DNA of 64,000 bases from Phanerochaete sordida (GCA_019973155.2 BPQB01000032.1:186001-250000); one strand, 5' to 3'. Shown: positions 1 through 15,904, counted from the first letter of the stretch. Notes: generated by a model not told the origin, from the sequence alone. Program-made: numbers and translations.

Positions 1-1
1 C

Positions 2-385
2 TACCAGGACCACACTCGGTACCTGGAGACGTACATGAAGCCGTACCCCGGCTACTTCTACACGGGCGACGGCGCCGCGCGCGACGAGCACGGCTACATC
101 TGGATCAAGGGCCGCGTCGACGACGTCATCAACGTCTCGGGCCACCGCCTCTCGACAGCCGAGATCGAGAGCGCGCTGATCCTGCACAAGGGCGTCGCGG
201 AGACGGCCGTCGTCGGCACCGCGGACGAGCTCACGGGCCAGGCCGTGTACGCGTTCGTGACGCTCAAGCCCGAGTTCAAGTACGACGCCGCGGACGAGGC
301 CGGCCTCGTGAAGGAGCTCGTGCTGCAGGTGCGCAAGGTCATTGGCCCGTTCGCGGCCCCGAAGAAGATCTTCATCGTGCCCGAC

Positions 386-420
<35 letters not shown>

Positions 421-529
421 CATCATGCGCAAGATCGTCGCCGGCGAGGGCGACCAGCTCGGCGACCTCAGCACGCTCGCCGAGCCCGCCGTCGTCGAGG
501 TCATCAAGACCAAGGTCGCGGAGAGCTGA
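2..529 (+). CDS. ACS1: Acetyl-CoA synthetase, C-terminal part (5' end outside window)
   Basis: This is the last ~175 codons of an acetyl-CoA synthetase, the ANL-superfamily enzyme that converts acetate, ATP and CoA to acetyl-CoA. The frame is open from base 2 and ends in TGA at 527-529. Visible motifs are the A8 hinge [22 protein letters not shown], here split around GR-DD, then [14 protein letters not shown], which binds CoA, and the A10 lysine motif [11 protein letters not shown], whose lysine is catalytic for adenylate formation. No intron is seen in this part. The N-terminal AMP-binding core lies left of the window. Codon use is strongly GC-ending, as expected for a highly expressed metabolic gene. 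Propionyl-CoA synthetase is the main alternative, but the C-terminal sequence fits ACS better. Confidence 0.93.
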
Positions 530-1780
530 GCGCGCCGCGCGCTGTCGGATGTTCGTGCGTGCGCGGGGAATGGCTTCCAATTGTAATCAAGCGATGTCAG
601 TATACCACGGGGTTGTAGCTGTATCTATTTACTTGCTTTGTTCGTAGTGAAAGAAATCTATTGTATCCGTTTTCTTGTCTCTCCCGTCGTGCTGTGCCCC
701 GACGCGGTGCATGCTCGGTGTCCCCATCCCGCCCAAAATTGACTTCCGGAACACCAAACAGCCTGGCTTCTGCCAGTCAGCTTGCAGTGCAGCCCGCATC
801 ACATCGTCGCGCCGCGGACGCAAAGCCCGAGTGGCAAAGCGCAGCCGAAATCCGAACGTGCGCCACAAGGGCCTCGTCGACGCGACGCGCACACGGCTCC
901 CGCGCTGCTCCGCGTTCGCGCGTGCTGCTCCCATGACCGCGTCCGCGGTCGGCTTTGCGGACACGGCCGTTCGGGCGTGCGGGCGGGCCCAGAGAAGGTA
1001 AGAACGGCCCTTCCTGGACGTACGTCTGGACCCGTCGAAGACCGCCAGCCTGAGATATACCGCCAGGCCACGTCCGATTCAGCCCATTTGGTAGGCATTT
1101 CAGCCCATTCTGGAGGCGGCACCGTACTGGGTACAATCGCTGCATGCGCCGAGGCCGAGACTGCTTGTGCTCGGTGGGTGTGCTGCGGCGCCTTCTCCCG
1201 GTCGCCGCGGAGCACAGCCTGAGGGGTCTCCCGCACACACTTCCCAGCTGCTCGTCGTGGCGTCGCCCAGCGGCCGCACACGCGCCGTCGGCGCGCGCAC
1301 CGACGCCGAAGGCCCGACGCATTCAGAGCAGCCACGAGCTGGAACCTGCGAGAGCCCGCCGTGGTCCGCCTCAGCGCACCCTGCGAAAAGCCCCGCCGCC
1401 TTCTTTTCCGGCCCTCTCACGGGCACAGCGTGCTTGTGGCGTGCATAGAGCAGCGGCCTCCCACGCGGTGGATTGCCTACCGCCTCGCACGGCGTCCGGC
1501 AGGGTGGAGAAGCCTTCCTCGGGGCCGCTGGCAGAGACTGCGGCCGCGCCCCCGACACGCACTGGACATCGCCGGGTCGCAGGCTTCCGGGGCACATGAG
1601 CAGGCTGCGGCCGCATTTGCCTGGGGCCAGGCACATGCGCGTCGTGGCGTCGCACTGCCAATCACTCACGACTGCACCCGAGGCGGGAAACGGAGACGAA
1701 CGCGAGGCACGGATTGCTTGTTGGTATATAGTGGTACAGGTATGTGCGTACGCGGCTTTCTGTTTCTGTCTGCTCCCTGA
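530..1780. other. Intergenic, tail-to-tail (ACS and oxidoreductase)
   Basis: About 1.25 kb between two converging genes. Several GC-rich open frames exist on both strands, but none shows a recognisable domain, consistent codon bias or a splice pattern. I see no gene here. Confidence 0.6.
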
Positions 1781-3134
1781 TCATCCCTGCACAAGCTTGA
1801 GGAGGTCGACGGGCTGGCCGTTGCTGTTCAGGCCCGCCTGGATGAACGCGACGTCGCTGAGCGCACCAATCGGCGTGCCGAAGCCGTCGTCCTGGCCGTC
1901 GATCGCGTTGAGGAAGCTCGCGAGCTCGAGGTTGACGCCGCGCGACTCCTCCTCGACGACGTGCTTCTCCTCGCCGACGTCCTCGCCCTTCTCGTTCCGG
2001 GTGACGGTCGCGACGGTGACGCGCACGACGCGCTTGCGGCCGCCGTCGAGCGCGACGGTCTCGATGTTCAGCCAGCCGTCCTGCCCGGTGACGCTGATGC
2101 CGCCGTGCGCCTGCTCGCTGCGCGACGGCACGGGCGCGCCCCACGTGAGCTCGACGAGGCCGTGCACGCCGTCCGCGGTGCGCACGACGGCGTGGATCGT
2201 GTCGTGCGGCGGGAGGTGCTTCTGGTTCTGCGAGGCGAAGCCCGAGAGCGACGCCATCGGGCTCGGGAGCAGCACGCGGAGCGCGGCGATGGTGTGCTGG
2301 CCCGGAACGCGTTAGCTTCGGCGGTGTGCGCGACGTGTATGGCCACTTACGACACCGCCGTCCAGCTGATGCGCGGCCACGAGGATTCAGTGCCTGGCGA
2401 GACAGTTATGCAGTCAGGTACGCACCAAGAAGCCGCCCTGGTACTGTAGCCCCGGTCAGTCGGTCAGCTGAGCTCGGCGTGCAGGCGATCGACTCACATC
2501 AGGCACCGTGCGCCAGGGGGTCTTGTAGTACTTGCTGTCTTTGGCGACGTAGCCTACAACCCGGGCGTTGAAGGAGTTGACCTTGCCGATCTTGCCGTCG
2601 CGGATGGCCTGCGCGGCGGCGTGGTAGCCAGGCTCGAGCTCCCAGTTCTCCGCGACGCGCCACACGAGGCCCTTGGGCTTGTACGCCGTGTCGACGTCGC
2701 GGATGAGCTCGAGGCCCGTCGCGACGTCCTTCGCCACGGGCTTCTCGCTGAGGACGTGCTTGCCCGCGGCGAGGCACTTGCGCACGATCGACGGCTGGAC
2801 GGTGATGGGCAGCGCGACGATGACGGCGTGGATGTCCGTGCGTGCCAGCAGGGCATCGAGATCCGTCGCAGCATCGCCGTCGTAGTAGATCGCGGGGCGC
2901 TGCGCGAGGTTGAGGATCTCCTGGGCAGCCTGCGCGAGGTCGGAGGCGCTCTTCTCAGATCTCGAATAGATCGCCTTGAGCTCTCCAGCGCCGCTGGGCA
3001 GCGCAGCGATGGCTGGCAGATGGGCTGCAGGGCGTGAGAGGTGAAACCCCGGGTCAATATCGAGCTGACGCGATGCACGTACCCTCCTTGGCGAAGATAC
3101 CCGAACCGAGAATGGCAAGGCCTTTGGGCGACAT
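1781..3134 (-). CDS. Gfo/Idh/MocA family NAD(P)-dependent oxidoreductase
   Basis: Predicted 375-residue Rossmann-fold oxidoreductase of the Gfo/Idh/MocA (dihydrodiol dehydrogenase-like) family. Proposed exons on the minus strand are 3134-3083, 3024-2498, 2443-2426, 2365-2351 and 2296-1781; their lengths sum to an exact frame. The N-terminus MSPKGLAILGSGIFAKE carries the dinucleotide-binding GxGxxA-type loop. The family motif EKPVAKD, with its conserved lysine, lies near residue 105. The joined microexons give YQGGFL then LDGGV and H, the conserved substrate-side segment just before the C-terminal beta-sheet domain. Substrate cannot be told from sequence; sugars and related cyclic polyols are usual for the family. 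Two internal exons are only 18 and 15 nt. It diverges from the GH1 gene across about 1.2 kb. Confidence 0.88.
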
Positions 3135-7189
<4,055 letters not shown>

Positions 7190-7781
7190 GACTGGTGTTC
7201 TCTACGCCTGCTTTCTGCATTGGACTAGAATAATTTGCTCGCTGCGCATCCGTGATCATCGTCACTGTAAATATTCCACACTGGAGTCTACCTTCAGTTG
7301 TAGTTGTAGTTGTACACTTACGCTATCGCTTGATACCTCCACTTTCGGATTTTTATGACTACTCACAGTATTCTCGTGTCTTATATAACTATTTCCTCTC
7401 TGCTCTCGTCTGGACGTGGTTGGCGGCGATAAAGCCCCTGGCGATGTTGAGATTCGGCGAGTCGGGGATGACATGTGCACAAAGCGGTTGGTCAGACGGG
7501 CGCTTGGTATATTTGGGTCTTGTTCGTTTGAGCACATTTGTCGCAGTACTTTGGTCGCTGAACTGCACGAGAAAATACCCAGCGTCGACGTCGAATAGCG
7601 GTCTGTGTGTCGTCCTATTTTTTGTGGAAAGACGGAGGTAAGCAGTGCGTGAGCGCGTGCGATCAAAGGGCGTTTGAGGCGAAAGAGAGGCTGTCTGAAT
7701 TTCTCTCTTTCTCGTTCTGTGATACACTTCCCCCCTGCACCTCCCCTTCGAGGTCCCGAGGCTGCCCGGGCCATTCAGCCA
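7190..7781. other. Intergenic (GH1 to ERT1-like regulator)
   Basis: Holds the GH1 3' region and the promoter of the next gene on the same strand. Three tandem copies of a TTGTAG-like hexamer lie at about 7296-7312. No supported gene. Confidence 0.6.
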
Positions 7782-9694
7782 ATGTCTACCTACATAAACG
7801 ATCCGAACCACCCCGATGCCAACTCCACGCCGGATCCTGGTTCTGGACCCAGCTCTTCCATCGTCCCAGACCGAGCTGGAAGCAACGACCACGAAGACGA
7901 TGCGGGGAAGAAGAAGAAACAGGGAAAGCGGAGAAAGGTCAACCACGCTTGCCTCTACTGCAGAAGGAGCCATATGACTTGCGACGAGGGCCGTCCGTGT
8001 CAGCGATGGTGCGTCCGCCCTTCCAAATCAGCCTGACCAGCAGGTCTGCCCCCCACACATACCCATCCTCTGCTCAGTATCAAACGAGAAATCGGCCATC
8101 TCTGCCACGACGAGCGGCGGTCGACGCCAAAGGACAAGAATGGCACGCCCCAGCTGTCCCAACCACCACCACCGCCCACTGCTCCCGTCAACCCGCCGAT
8201 AGATGTAGCTCGAGTTGTCCCTGGCAAGCATTCCTCTCGGCCTTGCATTCCATCGACCAGCCTTTTTGACTTTGCTTCTGGGCATGTGCAGTGGCTCAGT
8301 ACGGCGCACCGCCGCCTCCTGTGCCAGGTCTCAACCCGGCCTGGCCAAGTATGAACATGACCCCGCAGAACGCCTTTCTCTACCAGCCAGAGACATTAGG
8401 GAACGAATTCTCTGTCCTTTCGTGCGCCGTTCCTCCCTATCGCTGTCATGTTCAAACTCACGTTTGCCCCTACAAGTGATTTCTTAGAGTCGCTCGATGA
8501 GGGCAGTTTCTTCGACCAGGCTCAGCCAGGGCCGCTCATGGACACATCGCCCTACGCAAATCCCCTGGCCCTTGCCATGGACACCTCGTATCTCCCCAAC
8601 CCTCAGTCGACAACAGAGCCGATACCGCCAGCCCCAGAGAAACCGCCAGAGGAGCCTGTTCCGCCAGTCTTACCGGCGGCGACCAAGACAGAGCGTTTCT
8701 TCCTGACAGCTGCCGATCAGTCCTCAGGCACGCGTAACGAACGCTTGAACATGGTCATTCGCAGCAAATATGAAGCTGGTCTGCTCAAGCCATATAACTA
8801 CGTGAAGGGCTACGCTCGATTATCGCGATGGATGGACAAGAAGTACGTCCTACTTCTCTCGCACACTTCCCGCACCCTTACACATGCTCCTCGCTTTCTC
8901 AGCGTATCTCCGGAGTCAAAACAAAAGATTCTCCAGCCGCTGTCCATCCTGCGACCGAAGTTCCGGGTGAGTGACAGGCACCTGTCAGTACTCCCCGTCT
9001 AACGCCGTGCCCTCCTGCAGGCAATCGCCCAATCCGAGTCTCTCACAGACATTGTGCGTGAATTCTGCCAACCTTGCGCACCCGTGTACTCACCCCGACT
9101 TGCAGGACCTGGTCTTCATCGAGGAGGCCTTTGAGCGGCTCCTTCTAGACTATGACAGAGTATTTTCTGCGATGGCGATCCCCGCTTGTCTTTGGCGCAG
9201 GACAGGAGAGATCTACAAGGCCAACCGCGAATTCGCTGAACTCGTCGGCGTCGACGGATATATGCTGCGTGACGTGAGTCTTGCCCGCCACTTAATGCCC
9301 GCCTCAGGAGATCTCATGACCTGCCCCCCAGGGTCGACTGTGCATCTACGAGCTCATGGCAGAGGACTCCGCCGTGAACTACTGGGAGGTGAGTCGCCCG
9401 CGTGCCCATGGCGGCGACCCCAGCCTGACCATCGTGTAGAAATACGGCGCGGTCGCGTTTGACTCGAACCAGAAGGCGGTGCTCACGACGTGCCAGCTAC
9501 GGTACAAGCCCACGCTCCCGACGTCCGGCTCGGCGACCCCGGCGAACGCCCTCTCGCTCAGCACGTCGAGCAGGTCTAGTGATGAGCACGAGGCGCGCGA
9601 GCAGGGCGTCATCGACTGCTGCTTCTCGTTCACCATCCGCAGGGACCCGTACGGCATCCCGACACTGATCGTGGGCAACTTCATCAAGTGTTGA
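7782..9694 (+). CDS. ERT1: Zn2Cys6 transcription factor with PAS domain, ERT1/AcuK type
   Basis: Fungal binuclear zinc-cluster regulator of the ERT1/AcuK family, which in other fungi controls gluconeogenesis and non-fermentable carbon use in the nucleus. The basic KKKKQGKRRKVNHACLYC leads into the cluster; the first intron (8009-8077) splits the fourth-cysteine region so that CDEGRPCQRC is joined to IKREIGHLCHDE, the family-typical sequence. A proline-rich middle follows. A conserved core then contains ATKTERFFLTAADQ, RYxxGLLKPYNYVKGYARL-like text and a C-terminal PAS domain (IPACLWRRTGEIYKANREF onward). The protein ends RRDPYGIPTLIVGNFIKC with TGA at 9692-9694. At least six introns are needed; the one near 8200-8290 has an ambiguous donor, possibly GC-AG. 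It lies within 7 kb of the acetyl-CoA synthetase gene. Confidence 0.88.
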
Positions 9695-10193
9695 AACTAG
9701 AGCGCGTTCACGAAAGTGCACCGAGGTCTCGCTGCGTGTGTCGTCCGATTCTGTGCTTGTCGCCCGCTGGACATACTTACCTATGTATAATTCCCCTGTT
9801 GGTTCGTGAACTGATCCCCCATACTGTAAATACCATCTGTGATGTTGTAAACGCGAAGATTGTTGTTGTGTACTATCCTCACCACTCCTTCCGTCGATTC
9901 GAGAGGGTGTAAGCTCTGCTTCACTCAAGTTCGACTTTGCCTGTGAGTGATTTCTGGATGACATCATATGCCCGCTCGAGGCCGGCCACGGTGTCCACGA
10001 TGTCGCCGAGTTCGGCTGTCCATCGCCGCGATTGAAGGGCAGCGTGGTCTGCGACAGGATATTGAGGGGAGCGGTTCAGACGGTAGTACGCATCCTTCCA
10101 CTACGAAATTTGAGCATCGCTTTTTCGGCGCGCTGCAGCCCACTCTCAGTCGGGACCATCTGAAGCGAAGATGAAGCATCGTATTGGCCAATA
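9695..10193. other. Intergenic, tail-to-tail (ERT1-like and PEX3)
   Basis: About 0.5 kb between two 3' ends. No recognisable coding or RNA gene; presumably both 3' UTRs and terminators. Confidence 0.6.
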
Positions 10194-12127
10194 TTACTGC
10201 CACGGCTGAAAACGGTCCTCGTAGTTCGTATACACCACTGCATTAAACGCGTGCATCTCGTGCAGCGCGCCGATCCCCTGCACCGGCAGATTCAGCCAAA
10301 CGACGCTCAAGAGACGCACGGACATCACTCACGTCAATGAGCTCGTTCGGGGACGCCTCGAGCGCGACGCGGCACCAGCGCGCGAGCGGCGGGAGCATGT
10401 TCGCGAGGCGCACGCGCGGCTCCTGGCCGAGCGCGGCGTTCGGGTCCTCCCACGCGCCTGTTGGCGCGTCGGGGCTCGGGTTCCCGAAGATATTTTGCTC
10501 GACGCCGGTGAGTAGGACGTCCGTCGCGCGGTCGAGGCACGCTGAGAGCACGCAGGCGAAGGAGCCCGATGCGATGTGCGCGCGGGTTTCGGCCAAGAGT
10601 GCTTCGAAGGTGTTGTCGGGCATGAGTGCGGAGCGCGGGTGGATGCCACCGCCGAGCAACGCGTGTCGCATTGTCTCGTCGGTTGGAGGAAGGAGCGTCG
10701 AGGCAAAGCTGTGGTGAATGCTTGTTAATGCGGGAAAGTTGAGGTTGGCATGGAACGCACTTGGTTTGTCGTTCCGTACCCTCGAACGTGATTTCAAACT
10801 CTACCCGTCGTCGAACGTCGCGTAACAGTCGATGCAGCTCGCTCGCAGATAGCTTCTGCTTTAAGCCCACGCTACAGCGTCATCAGCACATGTCCAGGTA
10901 AAAGAAACATTTCGGGCGTACTCCTCGAAGACCTCTTCTACTGCTCTTCGCACGCGTTCACCGATATCCTTCCATCCCACATGCAGCAGCCACCAGCTCA
11001 CGGTGAGAAACTTCCGCTTCTGCTCGTCTTCCAAATCGGAGTAGCTGAGGATATCTTGCTCGTTGTAGGCATCGTCAATTCCAGCTCCCGAGAGAAGATT
11101 GAGGAGTGACCCTCTATCTCGTCGATTCTCTCGGAGCCTCTCGTTATTCGCCGACTCGATAACGTGATACACGTATTTTCTGCGGCTGATGATGTTCAGC
11201 TGGATGTGGATGAGCATGGACAGCAGCGTCATGGAGTAGAGCGTAGTTAATGTCCGTGTAAGAGCTGTTAAGCGATAAGTGCGTGTTTCTGCCAAAGCAC
11301 GATGGAGGGCGTACTCAGCATCTTGACCTCCTTCCATAGCTCCGCTTTACTTCTCGTAAAGGTCTGTGGTGCCGGCTGCTCTTCATGTGCGATCTGGCGC
11401 AGACGATTAGCTACGCGCAGACATTGTTTGACGGACACGTTACGTACTGCAACATCGCCATAGCTAACAGAGCTATTGCTGATGAAAGACTCGGACATAT
11501 CTGTCCCAATATGCGATGACTCTGGCGAGGAGTTGCGCTGAGAGCCGGAGCCTGATGGATCGTGTGCATGGGACGCTTGTCCAGTTGACATATTGTCCAC
11601 CCAGCTAGTGGTTGAGGCTCCAAGCCCTGAGGCCGTACTCGCGTCATCCTGGACAGAGGATATGACCGAGACCGAGCCGTTCTCCGAACGTGCATCGGTT
11701 GGGGATGTGCTCGAGGTCGACAGCTCAGGAGAGGCCTGCTCTGCTGGCGCAGCCTCGACCGCTTCCACGGCATGCTTCCTGCGAACCATCTCTTGCAGTT
11801 CCGCGGTGATTGCCTCCACATCCATGCCCTCTAGGATCTGCTCGTGCAGCGTGGGCAACATCGTCATGATGGTGAACTGGATGTCTTGCTCATTCTGCGT
11901 GAATCGCCGGTAGATGCTGGTCGCGGTTTGAGTTTGGAGGGTGGGAGCCTCTGAGGCTGCGAAACACACCTGTCCTCCGCGAGCTTCTGTATGACCTGGG
12001 CATCCCGGAGCTCCTTGATGCGGGCCGCGAGGTGCTTCCAGGCGACGTAGACCCCTCCGGCGACGTATGCATTGCGTTGTATGCTATCCCTGCGGTCCCG
12101 AAAGTAGGTGGTTACGGACGTGAGCAT
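10194..12127 (-). CDS. PEX3: Peroxin-3, peroxisomal membrane biogenesis factor
   Basis: PEX3 anchors in the ER/peroxisomal membrane and recruits PEX19 with its cargo membrane proteins. Translation starts at ATG 12127 (MLTSVTTYFRDRRDSIQRNA), followed by the single membrane-anchor region YVAGGVYVAWKHLAARI. Proposed splices restore family text: DR/S-IYRRFTQNEQDIQF after a 51-nt intron, then MLPTLHEQI, KAELWKEVKMLS, LTRTLTTLYSMTLLSMLIHI, and VGLKQKLSASELHRLLRDV after a 50-nt intron. The later segment FASTLLPPTDETMRHALL-G-GI and a C-terminus reading HAFNAVVYTNYEDRF, with TAA at 10194-10196, are characteristic. A serine-rich insert of about 100 residues sits after the LQEMVRRK helix, common in fungal PEX3. 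The start is 147 bp from a divergent small gene. Confidence 0.92.
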
Positions 12128-12274
12128 GTCGAGGGCAGAGAGCAAGGGGGCATGTCTTCATGACAGGACGAAGTCAACCCGCTCGGGCGAAACCAAACAC
12201 GTGCCAGCCCGCCAATTGACGCTCCCTATTTCGCTCTCTCCCCCCATCATCCCCGCCGCGAGCACACAACAACC

Positions 12275-12730
12275 ATGGTCCGTCGCCGTCTGTCTGGTCG
12301 TCGCGCGCGCTGACGTCGACGCTGTCTGTAGGGTGGAGGTGCAAGATATCCGTACCCGAAGGAGGTCTGGTCCCCAGCGGGTACGTGCGCTTTCTCCCGA
12401 GTCGCACCGGCCGCGGGTCACTAAACACTCGCAGGTGGCTGGTGGACGCGTCCGTCCAACTGGAAGGCCAACACGGCGGTCGCCTTTGGCATGATCTTTG
12501 CCATTACCTACGGTGCATGGCAGCTCAGCGCGGACAAGGAGGTGCGTGATCAAATGCTGCGAATAGTCCGTCAGATCGCTCATTGGTCACGGCAGTGGAG
12601 GCACGTAGAGCCCTCGAGGCCGATACCTTCTATGAAAGTGCGTAATACAACAGGTACATCCGTGCCTTCAGCTGACGGCGTCTCCTAGTGGGCAAAACAG
12701 TACACGGAGAAGAAGAAGGAAGAGCAATAG
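12275..12730 (+). CDS. Small conserved fungal mitochondrial-type membrane protein (Min8-like?)
   Basis: Five exons (12275-12277, 12332-12380, 12435-12541, 12596-12637, 12689-12730) sum exactly to 81 codons, giving an 80-residue protein. The first exon is the ATG alone. The product begins MGGGARYPYPKEVWSPAGGW, continues with WTRPSNWKANTAV, a single hydrophobic segment (AFGMIFAITYGAWQL, about residues 34-50), then EWRHVEPSRPIPSMKWAKQY and a lysine/glutamate tail. This pattern matches a small conserved fungal family that I associate, with limited certainty, with mitochondrial inner-membrane proteins such as yeast Min8 (cytochrome oxidase assembly). All four introns have canonical GT donors and YAG acceptors. 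It shares a 147-bp divergent promoter with PEX3. Confidence 0.8.
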
Positions 12731-14657
12731 ACAGCCCTCTCTGCCTCCAGAGCACTAGACTTGCGCGCATCTATGGAATCCTTATTTCTCGTCACAAAGC
12801 TGGTGTCATGAGAGTTGTGGCATGCATGGAACGGTTTGGTTCGCTTTGAGCTGCACCTCACTCCAGACTCGTTCTCACGTGGTGGTCGCGACCTGGTTTG
12901 CACAAGCGAGCAACACTGCGTTCGGTGATACCACGAACCTTCGAATGTCGTAAACCAAGCCCCGCTCTTCCGCTCGAGCACGCGGAAGTCAGCTGTTGCC
13001 TCCCGCGATCCACGCACAACAATAGCGCGGCGTCGACGCAGTCTAGAGCGCGCCGCGTGTAGATCGCGGTGTCTACTTCAAGATGTGGCGGTGGAATATT
13101 GGCTGCGTATCTGTCACTTTTCGGTCGCTGCAGTGGGTCAATGGATGACTTCCCGTAAGCCCTGAGACAATAATAATAGCGAAAGCAGCGGGGGAAAGGG
13201 CCATCGGACCTTGGATGCCTGGATCGGCACGACCGGCAGGGCCTATGCGGGTCGAATTCTCGGGCCTGAGAGCAGCTGGCAAGAGTCTGCGACGGCGCCT
13301 TCGTCCCGACTTGCGGGCGTGAAGCCCTTGGCGCATCAGCTCCGAGTCCGAGGAGGACGTACACAACGAGCTGCCGTTGCTGCCTCGACAAACGAAAGAG
13401 TTGTCAACTATACCAGAGCTCTAAGAGACCTGTATAGTCGTTCGGAGATAACTTCGAAAAAAATCGATCTGTGTCGTCTGAGCCCAACCGCGCGACGCAT
13501 ACCGTGGGCGGCCATCCGAGAGCGTTGCACGACGGTATCGAGCCGGTGCGAGGCTCCCCAATGATCAATCCCTCCTCGCCCCATGGTCATGTAACTCGAA
13601 ATGGCTCCAATAATGCACTAGAGCTTAGCCGCATCATGCAGAGCGTACACGTTCATGAGGAGGGTGGTGAGAAGTCGACCGCAGCTTGACCGGACGTGCT
13701 CATGCATGAGTACATAGATTGTGCGTAGACATGCGGGTTAGATGTACGCGCGAAGATGTAGCAGCAGCCTTGAAATCGAAGGGGCGGATCTGACCTTCCC
13801 GCTCTTCACGGCGTACATTTTATTGCACTGGGTGCTTCTCGAGTCGAAAAGGATCTGTGAAAGCGGGGATCTTGTGCTAAGCGAGGGCGATTCCATTGGC
13901 TGAGAGCCTCAGACTGCTACGGCGCTCAGCAGGGTTGAGAGGACGCGCTGAACTTTCGTCAGGACGCTGGTACCCAGCTCGCTCAGAGTCTGGCATTCGG
14001 AGTCCGCTGCTACCTTACCAGGGCGAGGACAGCCCACTTCTGTCCAAATTCTGACGTGCCGAGGACGTGCCGACCCGCGATTATTCGTTCTGAAGCTTTT
14101 ATTATTCATTTGAGGCTTACGGGAAGTCATCCAATGGTGGCAAAAGGCCCTTCGTCGCAGTCACCCTGGACTTCTATCTGCGCGCACGCGGATTCTTACG
14201 TTTCCAAACACAGCCTGCGCGGGCCATCCGGTGAACGCTTGGAACTGACGACAGTGTCTGTCCTAGCAGCTCCCCGGGCCCTCGCTCTCATCAAGACCCT
14301 TCGGGCACATTTACAGTTGTACTGAGGTCAGAGAGTCGTTGTGCATGGCGATGGAGCTAACAATGAGACATCCTCAGGTCCGCCGCCGAATGCTTGAATC
14401 AAAGACGGAGACTCCGCCGAGACCCTGAGGGCTCCGCATCTGACCGTGCACAGATGAACGTTATATGCTAGCGACAGATCGTAGGCATGCTACCGAGCCC
14501 AACGGTGTTAACGGCGGCACAGCATGCCCTGAGAACTTGCCCCGATAGGACTAGCACCCCGCGGCTCAGCCTGGAAGGCCGGGCAGGACGCAGGGGGCAA
14601 GATGAAGCGGCGCGGTGCGTGTCTGCGCGGTCTTTCCTAACCTAACCATTACGTCTT
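12731..14657. other. Gene-poor stretch
   Basis: About 1.9 kb in which no open frame on either strand shows domain similarity, codon bias like the neighbours or a convincing set of splice sites. Near the right end, 14636-14647 reads CCTAACCTAACC. It could hold 3' UTRs, a lncRNA or a decayed insertion, but nothing identifies one. Confidence 0.55.
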
Positions 14658-15904
14658 TCACTCTCCTTCCTGCACTGCTGCCGGGGCACTAGCGTCAGGC
14701 GTAGCGGGCGGTGCCTCGCGACCGTCAGACGTGCTGGCCGCCGTCGTCGGCGCCGGCCCCCCAGGCTCCCCAGCAACCGTGTCTGCGGGCGCGGCGGGCG
14801 CGGTGGGTGCCGTCGGGTGCGTCCGTTGGGGCAGCTGCTCGCGGCGGCGTGCGCGCGCGGGGTCCGCGCGGAACTCGGCGCGGCCCTTGTACGCGGCGGA
14901 GGCGATGTTCCACGCGTTGCTCGCGATGTCCTGGATCGCGTGCGCGCGCGGCGCGAGGAGGAGGACGTTGCGCCAGAGGCCGCCGTTGAACGCACAGTGT
15001 GCGCGCAGCGCGGCGTCGTCGCACACGCGCGCGAGCGCCGCCGCCTGCGCGGGGTAGCCCGGGAACTCGCCGAGCACCGCCGCCGGGAGCAGGTGCGCGG
15101 CGAGCTGCGCGGGGCACACGAGCGGGCGCGCGGGCTCGGGCGGCGGCGACGGTGCGCGCGGGCTTGCGATGGATGACTGGGAGCCGAAGCTGGCGACGGT
15201 CGCGGGCGTGGGCGGCGGCGTCGTGGGCATCGGTAGCGTCTTGCTGCTCTTGAAGGAGTCTGGCGACGGCGGCGGCGTCAGCTCGGCGGGTGGTTGGTTT
15301 GGGAGCGTGTCCCAGAGGGCATAGAGCAGCAGCAGCGGGAGTGAGGGCGGGTGTGGCGCCTCGATGACCAGTGTGGGGAGCGTGACCGTCCAGCCGCCCT
15401 TGGCGGGATCGTTGTACGGCGTGCCGTAGCGGTGTTTCGTCGGTGGCTGGGGAGCTTGCGACAGCACTCGCAAGTTGTCGACATTTTGGAAAGTGGCGTT
15501 GAAGGCGGCGAAGTGTATGGGTACAACAATTGGTTCGTGGCTTCGTTGTGAACCGTCGAGAACGACAAGGGCGTGGGTGGGTAGGTCGTGTGGCTGTAGT
15601 ACGCGCATGTCGATGACGGGGGGTATATCGTCCGCGCTAAAGCTCGTCAACGAGCTGTCGAGATTGTAGGCATGGTATAATGTCCTGTGGAGGACGGTCA
15701 ACGCGTACATTTCGGGGATGCTAAAAGGTAGGAGGACTCACTGACGCGGGCTCTCAAACGGACGTTTGTACCAGCGAGGGTACAACGTCGTGGGCGTCGC
15801 GGCCATGCTGCGCTCCAAGGCCGCTCCAGAGAAGGTTTGCGAGGCGCACCAGCTGGATGTGCGCTCCTTAAGTAGCGCGTCACGGAGGTGCCACAGATAA
15901 TAGG
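14658..15904 (-). CDS. Clp1-like (clampless1-like) protein A, 5' end unresolved
   Basis: A main exon (about 15720-14658, TGA at the low end) reads MYALTVLHRTLYHAYNLD..., followed by LPTHALVVLDGSQRSHEP, VTLPTLVIEAPHPPSLPLL and a proline-rich linker. Near the end is GGLWRNVLLLAPRAHAIQDI and ASNAWNIASAAYKGR. An upstream exon is likely: AAYYLWHLRDALLKERTS through MAATPTTLYPR joins in frame across a 51-nt (or a 21-nt) GT-AG intron near 15722-15773. An acceptor CCGCAG at 15905-15910 suggests yet another 5' exon that I cannot place. The layout LYP...R..L(H/Y)..Y, then a beta-strand pair and a WN/WE helix, resembles the protein at 35145-36743. Both look like the basidiomycete Clp1 (clampless1) family of mating-type-dependent developmental regulators, but that assignment is from remembered family pattern only. 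Confidence 0.5.

Noticed and set aside
9962..10870. Separate gene downstream of PEX3
   Set aside because: Frames here are C-terminal PEX3 exons once introns with canonical borders are removed; the ADDAVAWA stop is intronic.
14636..14647. CCTAACCTAACC as telomere-like repeat
   Set aside because: It is a 5-nt unit, not the 6-nt TTAGGG repeat, occurs just twice and lies just downstream of a stop codon; likely chance.
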